DNA from: Nostoc sp. MS1
GTDB taxonomy: Bacteria; Cyanobacteriota; Cyanobacteriia; Cyanobacteriales; Nostocaceae
DNA: 64,000 bases
Direction: 5' to 3'
Assembly (NCBI RefSeq): GCF_019976755.1
Contig: NZ_AP023441.1
Span: 806,001 to 870,000, forward strand
The notes under the pieces were generated by a model. It did not search any database. It saw nothing but the letters and a program-made list of their open reading frames with translations, and had not been told where the DNA came from. Position 1 is the stretch's first letter. Each line of letters begins with the position of its first letter. The translations under genes were made by a program, and so were the position numbers. This document shows, in pieces, positions 1 to 6,593 of this stretch.

Positions 1-119
1 CGTTTTATGGGCCTGCGCGACGAGGGTAAAAGTATTAATTTTTCGTTAGTTAATCAATGAAAAGTGTTTAAAAGCAAAATTATTGTTGAGACTGACTGTT
101 AATAAAGTGGTGAAAATGA

Positions 120-180
120 AAAATGCGATCGCAATCCATCGCGCGATGGCGTAACCGCCCGCCGGAGGCGATCGCAAATT
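120..180. repeat. HIP1-bounded palindromic repeat
   Basis: Two GCGATCGC octamers (125-132 and 168-175) bracket a perfect 14-nt palindrome CCATCGCGCGATGG (136-149) and a GC-rich core, in an otherwise AT-rich flank. A related hairpin is at 22934-22967. It has the look of a small interspersed cyanobacterial repeat. Bases 1-194 otherwise show no gene. Confidence 0.6.
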
Positions 181-194
181 GTTCTCAGATTGCA

Positions 195-365
195 TTAAGG
201 CTCAATCTTAATTGAGGGCGGGTAAATTTGGTCAACTTCATCCCAAGCATTGTTAGCCAGTGCCTCAAGTGCTTTGGCCAAATCTATAGGATGGTCAAAA
301 GCTCCGGCTTGGAACTTCTGATAAAAAACTTGGATTTTTCAAAAAAGTAATTCTTCGCTGCTCAT
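195..365 (-). pseudogene. small ORF coupled to recombinase, interrupted by TGA
   Basis: The ATG (365-363) overlaps the stop codon of the upstream recombinase gene as ATGA, the usual layout of translationally coupled genes. The frame reads MSSEELLF, then an in-frame TGA (341-339), then a further 47 codons (KIQVFYQKFQAGAFDHPIDL... ending IYPPSIKIEP) to TAA at 197-195. The part after the stop looks like real protein: balanced composition and a helical Ala/Leu pattern. The simplest reading is a 56-residue gene with one nonsense mutation. Restart inside the frame is possible. I do not recognise the family, and its role beside a recombinase (for example as an accessory factor) is only a guess. Confidence 0.5.
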
Positions 366-943
366 AGTGTGGCGATCGCTCCTTTAACCTCATCGATGTC
401 AATGTCAATGTATGGGTCTAAACCCTTGTCGTCGCGGTGTCCGGTAATTTTGCGAATCACAGATTTAGATGTGCCATTCTTCCGCAGCCGATTAACCAAA
501 CTTCGGCGGGTGCTGTGGGTGCTAATTCCCTTGGCACTCATACCAGACCGTTCCACAGCCCGTTTGAGAATGTCATAGGCATTGCGTAAACAGATAGGTT
601 TAGTCCCGCACCTGGAAGGGAACAACCACTCAGACTCCCCAGGCTCAAACCGTTCTAAAGATTCGCGTAAATTGTCATGTACAGGAATTTCCACAGATTC
701 AGCTGTACCGTCTGGCCTGTGCTTCCTAATGATGGAGGGAAAAATCAGTATTGCCTTGGGCCGTCCCCGGCTGTCGTAGACATCGCTAACCTTCAGCTTG
801 ATTAATGCCCCCCAACGTTCACCCGTGTACCAAGCTAGGTCAAGAAGCAATTTATATTTTTGAGTTTTAATCTGTTTACGCAATTTTGAATATTCATCAT
901 TAGAGATGACAGCAGCTTTTCCTTTTCTGTTAATCTTGGGCAT
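362..943 (-). CDS. Tyrosine recombinase (phage integrase family), catalytic domain
   Basis: Cuts and rejoins DNA at specific sites through a covalent 3'-phosphotyrosine link. The catalytic set is visible: the first Arg in TGERWGALIKL, H-x-x-R in STHSTRRSL, the GH of KITGHRDD, and the Tyr in LDPYIDID, close to the C-terminus. The frame is open to 1105, but the preceding stretch contains a perfect hairpin (964-1000) and reads as leader rather than protein. MPKINRKGKAAVISNDEY at 943 is therefore the better start, giving about 193 residues. There is no obvious Shine-Dalgarno sequence. This is short for the family: it has little N-terminal arm-binding or SAM-like core domain, so it is like the small plasmid and mobile-element recombinases. 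Its stop overlaps the start of the broken ORF 195-365. It probably mobilises the accessory block to its right. Confidence 0.8.
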   Translation of the reverse strand: MPKINRKGKAAVISNDEYSKLRKQIKTQKYKLLLDLAWYTGERWGALIKLKVSDVYDSRGRPKAILIFPSIIRKHRPDGTAESVEIPVHDNLRESLERFEPGESEWLFPSRCGTKPICLRNAYDILKRAVERSGMSAKGISTHSTRRSLVNRLRKNGTSKSVIRKITGHRDDKGLDPYIDIDIDEVKGAIATL

Positions 944-963
944 ATCAAAACCGAACTTTGAAT

Positions 964-1000
964 ATTCCGCTTTTACCCAGAAAATAGGTAAAAGCGGAAT
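964..1000 (-). promoter_or_regulatory. Perfect 14-bp hairpin in recombinase leader
   Basis: ATTCCGCTTTTACC (964-977) pairs perfectly with GGTAAAAGCGGAAT (987-1000) around a 9-nt loop. It lies 20 bases upstream of the preferred recombinase start on the minus strand. There is no U-tract after it, so it is not a typical terminator. An operator, a translational control hairpin or a recombination site are all possible. Confidence 0.5.
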
Positions 1001-1085
1001 TTTGTAGATATTCACTAATAGTAAATATTTGGCTAATCCTAGTTGTAGTAATAGTTTCACGTCATCAGTGAATATTCCACTTCTA

Positions 1086-1130
1086 CATAAAACTGGAAGA
1101 GTCACACAACTAGAAAAATTGTGTGACTCT
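1086..1130 (-). terminator. Rho-independent terminator-like hairpin
   Basis: On the minus strand a perfect 12-bp stem (AGAGTCACACAA at 1098-1109 with TTGTGTGACTCT at 1119-1130, 9-nt loop) is followed by TCCAGTTTTATG. It starts 21 bases after the stop of the 95-codon gene 1151-1438 and probably ends that transcript before the recombinase gene. Confidence 0.6.
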
Positions 1131-1150
1131 CAAAATCATCAATTATATTT

Positions 1151-1438
1151 TTAGGCTCTATCGCGTATTAAATCTGAGTATACTTTTTCCCAATACCAAC
1201 TTTCATCTTTACCAGAAAACCTAGTCCTGGCTGAACTGATTAAGCGATTGCATATATCTTTATCACCATTCACCAAGTTTAATACCTTTTGTTTAAGAGC
1301 TTCGTTTACTGTTTGTTGTGGTTGTGGTTGTGCTTGCGCTTGTGATTGCGGTTGAGGTTTTCTAACCGTTTTAGAAGGTTCGGCTTTGTAGTTGTTTGTC
1401 AAGCCCCAAAACTGAGGCGGAGTTGTCCGATATTGCAT
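1151..1438 (-). CDS. Hypothetical Gln/Pro-rich small protein
   Basis: This 95-residue protein has three parts: an N-terminal segment (MQYRTTPPQFWGLTNNYKAE), a low-complexity middle of Gln-Pro and Gln-Ala repeats (about residues 28-43), and a charged helical C-terminus with Trp-Tyr (ESWYWEKVYSDL). I do not recognise a family. It is divergent from the + strand genes that start at 1594; the shared upstream region holds two AGGAT-type dyads. It is followed by a good terminator, which supports it as a real transcription unit. By position it could be a DNA-binding control or excision factor of the element, but no HTH is evident. Confidence 0.5.
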   Translation of the reverse strand: MQYRTTPPQFWGLTNNYKAEPSKTVRKPQPQSQAQAQPQPQQTVNEALKQKVLNLVNGDKDICNRLISSARTRFSGKDESWYWEKVYSDLIRDRA

Positions 1439-1472
1439 AAAATTTAGCAGTCAACATTAAATCTATAATGCA

Positions 1473-1516
1473 GGATGTATCCTATTAGCTAAATCAGGAT
1501 ACACCCTGATTTTTTG
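1473..1516 (+). promoter_or_regulatory. Operator-like dyads and attenuator-like overlapping hairpins
   Basis: Two similar 12-mers, AGGATGTATCCT (1473-1484) and AGGATACACCCT (1497-1508), lie 24 bases apart between divergent genes, as repressor sites often do. The same DNA can also fold two mutually exclusive ways. GTATCCT (1478-1484) pairs with AGGATAC (1497-1503). Alternatively AAATCAGG (1492-1499) pairs with CCTGATTT (1506-1513), followed by TTTG, which is a terminator-like form. Both readings are inferences from the sequence. Confidence 0.5.
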
Positions 1517-1593
1517 TGAACTTTTGATGAAAATACTGATTTTTATTCTTAATTTTAGAGGTTATAAAAAATCAGCAATTTAATTTAATTGAA

Positions 1594-1899
1594 ATGACTG
1601 CTATTAATATCGCTACAGACATACCTTCAAACATCAACACATTAGAAAAATTAGCTGTATGGTGTGGTTTAGCACTTGCCAATATCAATCCTTCTTTAAC
1701 AAGTGTTGAAGGCGTTGGATATACGGAAAGATGCGCTCAAGCTGGAGTATTTTACATACAAGCTGATAATAAATATCGCGCCCTCATCCGTAATTCTGTG
1801 CAAATGTCGCCTGATTATTTGGCAGGCGGCGCGAAATTGTGGACTTATGCACAAGAGCTTAGTAACACAGCACTTCCAGCTACATTCAAATCAAATTAA
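1594..1899 (+). CDS. Hypothetical 101-residue protein of the accessory block
   Basis: MTAINIATDIPSNINTLEKL begins a protein with a helical N-terminal half and a C-terminal segment (SPDYLAGGAKLWTYAQELSN) that recalls small structural proteins of mobile elements. There is no signal peptide, TM segment or known motif. The start is the first ATG; there is no Shine-Dalgarno. The gene is bracketed by two near-identical terminator-like hairpins (1492-1516 and 1939-1968), which makes it look like a self-contained cassette. Its neighbours are the recombinase side on the left and the large Pro-rich gene 17 bases downstream. Function unknown. Confidence 0.55.
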   Translation: MTAINIATDIPSNINTLEKLAVWCGLALANINPSLTSVEGVGYTERCAQAGVFYIQADNKYRALIRNSVQMSPDYLAGGAKLWTYAQELSNTALPATFKSN

Positions 1900-1915
1900 T
1901 TTCTAAACTACTGCT

Positions 1916-4246
1916 GTGGAATTTCAATATCAAGAAGTAAATCAGGGTTATACATCCCCTGATTTTTTATTTAATTTTGAACCTGGCGGGCAGGTTTCCC
2001 CACGATACAACGCACCTCCACCACCTGGGTCTGTTGAAAATCTGACGGCTGAATATTTATTAAAACAACAACAATTAAGTGATGCGGTAAGAAATCAACA
2101 TAAAATTGATAATCTCTACGAGCGCATCATGAATGAAGCGCCGCGCCGAGATGTTGAGGTACTGCCACCAGAAACGCCGGGCGAGTTCTTCGACCCCAAC
2201 CGGACAAGAATGAAGAATATAACTCCGGTGGATCAGGCTCAAGAAATTGCCGAACTGCTAGAGCGACAAACTAAGCGCCCGGCTACTGTTCCCACAACTG
2301 CCGAACCTCCAGCCGTACCCAACTATAAAACCATTCCGTTAACAGACCCGCTTGCTACACCTCCAACTTACACGCCACGAACACCAGTAGGAGGAGGCAA
2401 CCCAGCACCGACCGCCAAACCTAGAGGACTGCCAACCCCGGCTGGCAGATTCGCCGCGCCTCTAGTTGGCGGTGCGATTGATGCAGGATTTAGACTTGCA
2501 GCCGGACAACCAGCTGGACAAGCCTTAGCTGGTGCTGCTGCTTCTACTGCTGGTTCCCTCGTTGGTGCAACACTTGGTGCTGGTCTAGGGCCTGTTGGTA
2601 TGTTTGTGGGTGGCATAGTCGGCGGATTTGTCGGCGGTGCAATTGCAGATGTAGTGTACAACGCAGCTTTCCCCACACCAGCGCAACCTCAACCTGTTCC
2701 CTACAGCGCACCAGCGCCATTTTACGGCGGTCAAGAACCCGACAGAATGTATTCTGTCAATGGGGCTTATATTTCTAGTAGTGGTAATTTAGTTGATTTA
2801 GGTGATTCACCCTGGTTGCCCGGCCCGATTGGGGGAATGTTTAAGGGCATCGCTGATAATAAATTTGGTATTGGTGTATATCATGGCAACAGTGTATATT
2901 TCTTTACATCACTAGATTTAAACGAAACATCACTACCGACAGCACAGCAATATTATGAAAGTTATGTTTCACCCCTGATACTGGACATCACCCCACAAGA
3001 CGGATTACCAGACCCAGGCAACCCACCAGCACCAGCGCCGCCGCCAGATAACCGACCTTATGAATTTCAAAGTGGCGGCGAATCTGACCTAGCACCACCT
3101 ACCGGAACACCAGGAGCGCCAAAACCGCCCACTAATTACGCTCCAGGCTCAACAACTCCTAAAGGTACACCCAGAGGAGATAGTAGTAACTTTGTCCCTC
3201 ATGGATTTCCTGCGCCCAAGCTCAACCCTAACCCTAACTTTACACCTAGTAACTTAGGTGGTAACTTTCCTGGTTTAAACCCTAACCCAGCGCCCACACC
3301 TAACCCACCAGGACTAGAGCCATTTAACTTTAAACTTTTAGGTCCACCAAGCAACCCTACACCCGGAGGAAGTGGAACACCGACCCCACTTACACCGCCG
3401 CAATCTACACCCGGCGGTTTTCCCCAACCAATCCCGAACCCTTCACCACCAGATAAAAATAAAGATTTACCACCAACAGTCCCAATCGGAACTGGCAACC
3501 CTAACCCACCAACACCAACCCCCACCACATCACCAACAACTGGAACACCAATATCAACTGATATTTGTGAATCACCTTGCATCAAATCGCTTGAAGCAGC
3601 TTCTATATTTTGGGTGGATCTGCAAGTACCTGTTATTAGCTGTGAGCAAGATGAAACTGGTATATGGACACCCAAAACAAGCAGTCAAACTATTAAAGTT
3701 ATTGCCACTTTTCAAGGCAATGAAATACTTAAAAGTCAGACGCAATTTCAAGAACTTGCAAAAATTAATACTGAACTTTGCAACGCTAAGAACGGATCTG
3801 ACAATGCTATTCTTACATTGCCCGAACGCTATCAAATACCTGTGGATGGTCACATTCCACAAATTATTTATGTATTTCGAGAAGTGCGTGACGATGGCAC
3901 GTGGGGCGAAAGAATGTACCCGATGACTGTACCACATCCTAAAAGTATAAATCCGCCTGAGCAGCGACCACTGCCCGATTACAAAAAAGGTTCTTGGGAA
4001 CTCATCTTAACTTTAAAAGATAATACTAAGGTCTTCATCAATGCTTTATCAATGGAAGAGTGCCAAACGATGATTGACCAAGTTAAACCGCTAATTGCAG
4101 ATGCTTTTCTAGAAAGTTCATCACAAAAAATCGGACAGCGTAAGGGACAGCAGCTATTAGAGATTAAAGTCCGTATTTTCAAGGTTGACTACTTTGAAAA
4201 AGGAACCAAGAATGCAAAACCAAAATGGTCTAAATATTTTAGGTAA
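1916..4246 (+). CDS. Large Pro/Gly-rich protein with glycine-zipper segment
   Basis: This is a 776-codon frame. The far 5' end is uncertain: the listed start is GTG with no ribosome site, and a terminator-like hairpin lies inside codons 8-18. The true start may be later, for example the Met in YERIMNEAP. Visible parts are: a charged N-terminus; a Gly/Ala-rich hydrophobic stretch near residues 205-250 (AGSLVGATLGAGLGPVGMFV and onward) with glycine-zipper spacing; a globular Tyr/Phe-rich piece near 275-350; a long Pro/Asn/Thr/Gly linker (370-545); and a C-terminal domain starting DICESPCIKSLEAASIFWVD. A glycine zipper plus long flexible linker fits a membrane-inserting or virion-attachment type protein. 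No family is recognised. Confidence 0.7.
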   Translation: MEFQYQEVNQGYTSPDFLFNFEPGGQVSPRYNAPPPPGSVENLTAEYLLKQQQLSDAVRNQHKIDNLYERIMNEAPRRDVEVLPPETPGEFFDPNRTRMKNITPVDQAQEIAELLERQTKRPATVPTTAEPPAVPNYKTIPLTDPLATPPTYTPRTPVGGGNPAPTAKPRGLPTPAGRFAAPLVGGAIDAGFRLAAGQPAGQALAGAAASTAGSLVGATLGAGLGPVGMFVGGIVGGFVGGAIADVVYNAAFPTPAQPQPVPYSAPAPFYGGQEPDRMYSVNGAYISSSGNLVDLGDSPWLPGPIGGMFKGIADNKFGIGVYHGNSVYFFTSLDLNETSLPTAQQYYESYVSPLILDITPQDGLPDPGNPPAPAPPPDNRPYEFQSGGESDLAPPTGTPGAPKPPTNYAPGSTTPKGTPRGDSSNFVPHGFPAPKLNPNPNFTPSNLGGNFPGLNPNPAPTPNPPGLEPFNFKLLGPPSNPTPGGSGTPTPLTPPQSTPGGFPQPIPNPSPPDKNKDLPPTVPIGTGNPNPPTPTPTTSPTTGTPISTDICESPCIKSLEAASIFWVDLQVPVISCEQDETGIWTPKTSSQTIKVIATFQGNEILKSQTQFQELAKINTELCNAKNGSDNAILTLPERYQIPVDGHIPQIIYVFREVRDDGTWGERMYPMTVPHPKSINPPEQRPLPDYKKGSWELILTLKDNTKVFINALSMEECQTMIDQVKPLIADAFLESSSQKIGQRKGQQLLEIKVRIFKVDYFEKGTKNAKPKWSKYFR
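1939..1968 (+). terminator. Terminator-like hairpin at start of large ORF
   Basis: AAATCAGGG (1939-1947) and CCCTGATTT (1957-1965) form a perfect 9-bp stem followed by TTT and an AT-rich run. It is a close copy of the hairpin at 1492-1516. It ends gene 1594-1899 or acts as an attenuator for the large ORF. Confidence 0.6.
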
Positions 4247-4274
4247 ATGTTTTACAAACACTTCCGTAAAACAT
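4247..4274 (+). repeat. Hairpin directly after stop codon
   Basis: ATGTTTTAC (4247-4255) pairs perfectly with GTAAAACAT (4266-4274), beginning at the base after the TAA of the large ORF. A second dyad, CAGGGG/CCCCTG, is at 4284-4289 and 4298-4303. Neither has a U-tract; RNA processing or stability elements are possible. Confidence 0.45.
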
Positions 4275-4359
4275 CAGACTTCCCAGGGGCTTAACCCCCC
4301 CTGTGAAAAAACATCCAAAAACTAGTTTAGTTTAGATTAGCAGGAATTAATACAATTTT

Positions 4360-4689
4360 ATGCCAAAGATACCGCACATTATTACAATTGATGGTCAGAA
4401 ATACGCTGCCCTTTTACCAGATATTTACGGGGATATCAAAACAGTAGTAGGAATTGAAGCAGCACCAAAACCTGATAATACGGTGTATGCAGGTAAAGCT
4501 AAAATCAGTGAGTTTATTCAGTCTGGTGATTTAGTACGGATTAAATGCCGTTTAGAAAACAAAAAATACAAAACTGTCCTTTGTGTAGCTCCAAAATTAG
4601 CATCAGCGATGGGTGGATTGCTGCCTAAGAAAGTTGGCGGACAGGATGTTCGCTCAACTAATATTCAACGACGCATGAGATTAGGATAA
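4360..4689 (+). CDS. Small hypothetical protein A of tandem pair
   Basis: A beta-strand-rich, basic 109-residue protein (MPKIPHIITIDGQKYAAL...), ending in an Arg-rich tail (STNIQRRMRLG). By eye it shares a spaced pattern with the next gene: GIE..A.P..T, then K..E....G...RI..R......K, then KL. This suggests the two are diverged copies of one fold. No known family is recognised. The gap to the next gene is 9 bases, so they are co-transcribed. In a small mobile element, such a pair would suit minor structural or DNA-binding proteins; that is inference only. Confidence 0.6.
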   Translation: MPKIPHIITIDGQKYAALLPDIYGDIKTVVGIEAAPKPDNTVYAGKAKISEFIQSGDLVRIKCRLENKKYKTVLCVAPKLASAMGGLLPKKVGGQDVRSTNIQRRMRLG

Positions 4690-4698
4690 TTTTAAAAT

Positions 4699-5076
4699 AT
4701 GCCATTACCTGTATTACATAAGGTTACATTTGGCGCAGGAGCTAGCGATTTTTACTATATCAAAACTTCTGACGCTTACGAAGGGATTAAAAATCAAACT
4801 GGAATTGAAAAAGTTGCCGACCCTACAGGAACAGAAGAGGTTATACCAGTTAAAGAATTAATGCGAACTGGCATTATTTGGCGGATTGGTATCCGTTATA
4901 AAGATTCAAACGGAAAGCGAAAATCTAGCCATCTATTAGTTGTTCGTGGCAAACTTCAAGGAATATTTGCTGATGAAGCAGCAGGCAAGCTTGAAGATAA
5001 AGATTACAAGGTGTCTGGAGTTGTTAAAGGCAAAATTGAACAAGTAGCAGGCATTCGTAAAGCTTCATTCTCTTAA
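4699..5076 (+). CDS. Small hypothetical protein B of tandem pair
   Basis: A 125-residue Lys-rich protein, likely beta-rich, with a low-complexity-free sequence and a C-terminus KIEQVAGIRKASFS. It aligns by eye with the preceding 109-residue protein over GIEKVADPTGTEEV, KELMRTGIIWRIGIRY and VVRGKLQGIF. It lies 9 bases after that gene and is followed by a 9-bp hairpin that overlaps the upstream region of the next gene. No signal peptide or TM segment. Function unknown; a structural or nucleic-acid-binding role is a guess from basic charge and context. Confidence 0.6.
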   Translation: MPLPVLHKVTFGAGASDFYYIKTSDAYEGIKNQTGIEKVADPTGTEEVIPVKELMRTGIIWRIGIRYKDSNGKRKSSHLLVVRGKLQGIFADEAAGKLEDKDYKVSGVVKGKIEQVAGIRKASFS

Positions 5077-5091
5077 TTAGCTCTCTATTAT

Positions 5092-5114
5092 CCCTACTAA
5101 TTAGTTTAGTAGGG
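5092..5114 (+). promoter_or_regulatory. Hairpin covering the weak ribosome site of the next gene
   Basis: CCCTACTAA (5092-5100) pairs perfectly with TTAGTAGGG (5106-5114) around a 5-nt loop. The right arm contains AGGG, the only Shine-Dalgarno-like bases before the ATG at 5126, so folding would hide it. There is no U-tract. Confidence 0.45.
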
Positions 5115-5125
5115 CTATACATTTT

Positions 5126-5401
5126 ATGAAAGTTGATACTTTATTAGCCATCGGCGGGTTTATTCTCGCTCTTGGAGGAAATATCACCTGGGCAATTATT
5201 ATGATTGCAAATGCCCAGAAGAAAGCATACGCAGCAGAACGAGACTTCAACCATCTTAAGAATAATCAAAAAGATATTTCTGATGGAATTGCAATGGGAT
5301 TTGACGAGATAGAACGCCGATTTGATTATGTTGATAAAGAGTTAATTGAACTGAAATCATGGTTAATTCGTGGCTTTCCTACAAATCAAAATCATCAATA
5401 A
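5126..5401 (+). CDS. Small single-TM protein with coiled-coil tail
   Basis: This 91-residue protein has one N-terminal membrane span (about residues 6-29: LLAIGGFILALGGNITWAII and onward), then a charged amphipathic segment (QKKAYAAERDFNHLKNNQKD) and a heptad-like tail (IERRFDYVDKELIELKSW). The layout resembles holin/XhlA-like or phage tail-tube membrane proteins, but there is no diagnostic motif. It sits between the tandem small genes and the discoidin-like gene, in the same direction (7 bases to the next start). Confidence 0.6.
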   Translation: MKVDTLLAIGGFILALGGNITWAIIMIANAQKKAYAAERDFNHLKNNQKDISDGIAMGFDEIERRFDYVDKELIELKSWLIRGFPTNQNHQ

Positions 5402-5408
5402 TTAAACA

Positions 5409-6263
5409 TTGTTTATGGCTTGGCTAGAATCTATTCATTTAAGTTCTGTTCCCGGTCAATGGGTCACAACACCAGTTATTGTTGATGATTTAGTAAAAAT
5501 CAATCACAATACATCAGGACTGAATAACTCATTTTTTACTGGCACAATTGCACAATGCGAATTAGATGAAAATAACGAATTAATCGTCTATGACGAGCGC
5601 ATTATTAAAGCTGATAGTGATACCCATCTTTTCAAATTTGAGAAACCAGAAGCACTTACTAACAGACGGATTGCCTTCAAAGCTGACCCCTACGCATTAC
5701 TCGCAGCCGGTCAAGTTTGGAACTGGAATTTAGAAATATCTGAATACTTTGAGCCAGTCGTTTTAAATTGGGCTTCTAACGGTGATACGAATGGCATCTT
5801 GTATTATCTTGGGACAAATGCTAAAACCCAGGATTGGGTAAATCCCCATGTTTCAGGTAAAGTTGTTTGTTCTATTTCTAGTGGCGGAAATGGAAACATT
5901 GCAACTTTAGCTGATAGACAACTGCAAGGAAACTATACTCCTGATGTTGCTAATTCTTGGGTAGGGGTCAATTTAAAAGATGTCAAATTAAAATTGACTC
6001 GCTACGCATTTAGACATGATGTAAACACTGGATATTATGCCCGTTCGTGGCGCTTGGATGGTAGTAACAATGGCATTGACTGGATTACATTAGATAATCA
6101 AACCAACAATACCCAGATAAATGCTGCTGGTGCGTGGGCGAGTATTCCTATAAATATCACCACTGCTTACCAGCAATTTAGAATCACCATGACAGACCGC
6201 AATAGCTCATCGTCTTATGAGTTTTGCTGTAGCGAACTTGAATTTTATGGCGAACTAGCGTAA
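5409..6263 (+). CDS. Discoidin (F5/8 type C)-like adhesion protein
   Basis: The 284-residue protein lacks a signal peptide. Residues about 120-284 carry a pattern typical of discoidin-like beta-sandwiches that bind sugars or lipids: RSWRLDGSNNGIDWITLDNQ, then QFRITMTDRNSSSSYEFCCS, and a final LEFYGEL strand. The N-terminal 120 residues are of unknown fold. As the last gene of the accessory block it would suit a surface-recognition or receptor-binding role, as in phage tail or virion tip proteins; this is inference. Its stop lies only about 12 bases from the inferred right edge of the element, and its end overlaps the truncated host ORF on the other strand. Confidence 0.65.
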   Translation: MFMAWLESIHLSSVPGQWVTTPVIVDDLVKINHNTSGLNNSFFTGTIAQCELDENNELIVYDERIIKADSDTHLFKFEKPEALTNRRIAFKADPYALLAAGQVWNWNLEISEYFEPVVLNWASNGDTNGILYYLGTNAKTQDWVNPHVSGKVVCSISSGGNGNIATLADRQLQGNYTPDVANSWVGVNLKDVKLKLTRYAFRHDVNTGYYARSWRLDGSNNGIDWITLDNQTNNTQINAAGAWASIPINITTAYQQFRITMTDRNSSSSYEFCCSELEFYGELA

Positions 6264-6404
6264 ACGCTCTGGGGATTCATTTGTGACTGGGTAGAAAATT
6301 GGTTGTTCTGCTAGTCGCGGGGGCCATTTAGTATATCCACTTTGTTCTACCAGTGCTAACTCTTTTGGGCCTGTGGGACGATATAAAGTAACTGTTTTTT
6401 CCAT
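6255..6404 (-). pseudogene. Truncated 5' fragment resembling ADP-ribosylation/crystallin J1 family
   Basis: Forty-nine codons on the minus strand read MEKTVTLYRPTGPKELALVE, continue through KWPPRLAEQPIFYPVTNE and then change to SPERLR and stop. The first 43 residues match my memory of the start of a cyanobacterial protein of about 115-120 residues (TLYRPVG.KEL..I...G...FPPRL..QPIFYPV.NE), usually annotated ADP-ribosylation/crystallin J1. In that family the sequence continues after NE with an aligned EYA..IA..WN segment, absent here. The break point, about 6275, coincides with the end of the accessory block, so this is likely a host gene cut by insertion. Confidence 0.6.
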
Positions 6405-6593
6405 TTTGTAGTATTTATGTAATACATTGTCATATTATAGTCGCTAGTTGCTGGTTTGTAATCTGTAAAGAAGAAACTGGGGAGTTAAGGCGATCGCAAA
6501 ATCACCATTCACAATATCACCCTGGAGGGTACTGTCTACCTATAGTTATCAGAAGTTAGCTTAGATATGTAATTTCCCAGGTAGATAAACACC

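Noticed and set aside
3224..3242. CCCTAACCCTAAC, like a telomere repeat
   Set aside because: It encodes Asn-Pro repeats within the Pro-rich linker of the 776-codon gene; a codon-level repeat explains it.
4284..4303. CAGGGG/CCCCTG stem as terminator after the large ORF
   Set aside because: No U-tract follows on either strand, so it was reported only as a dyad.
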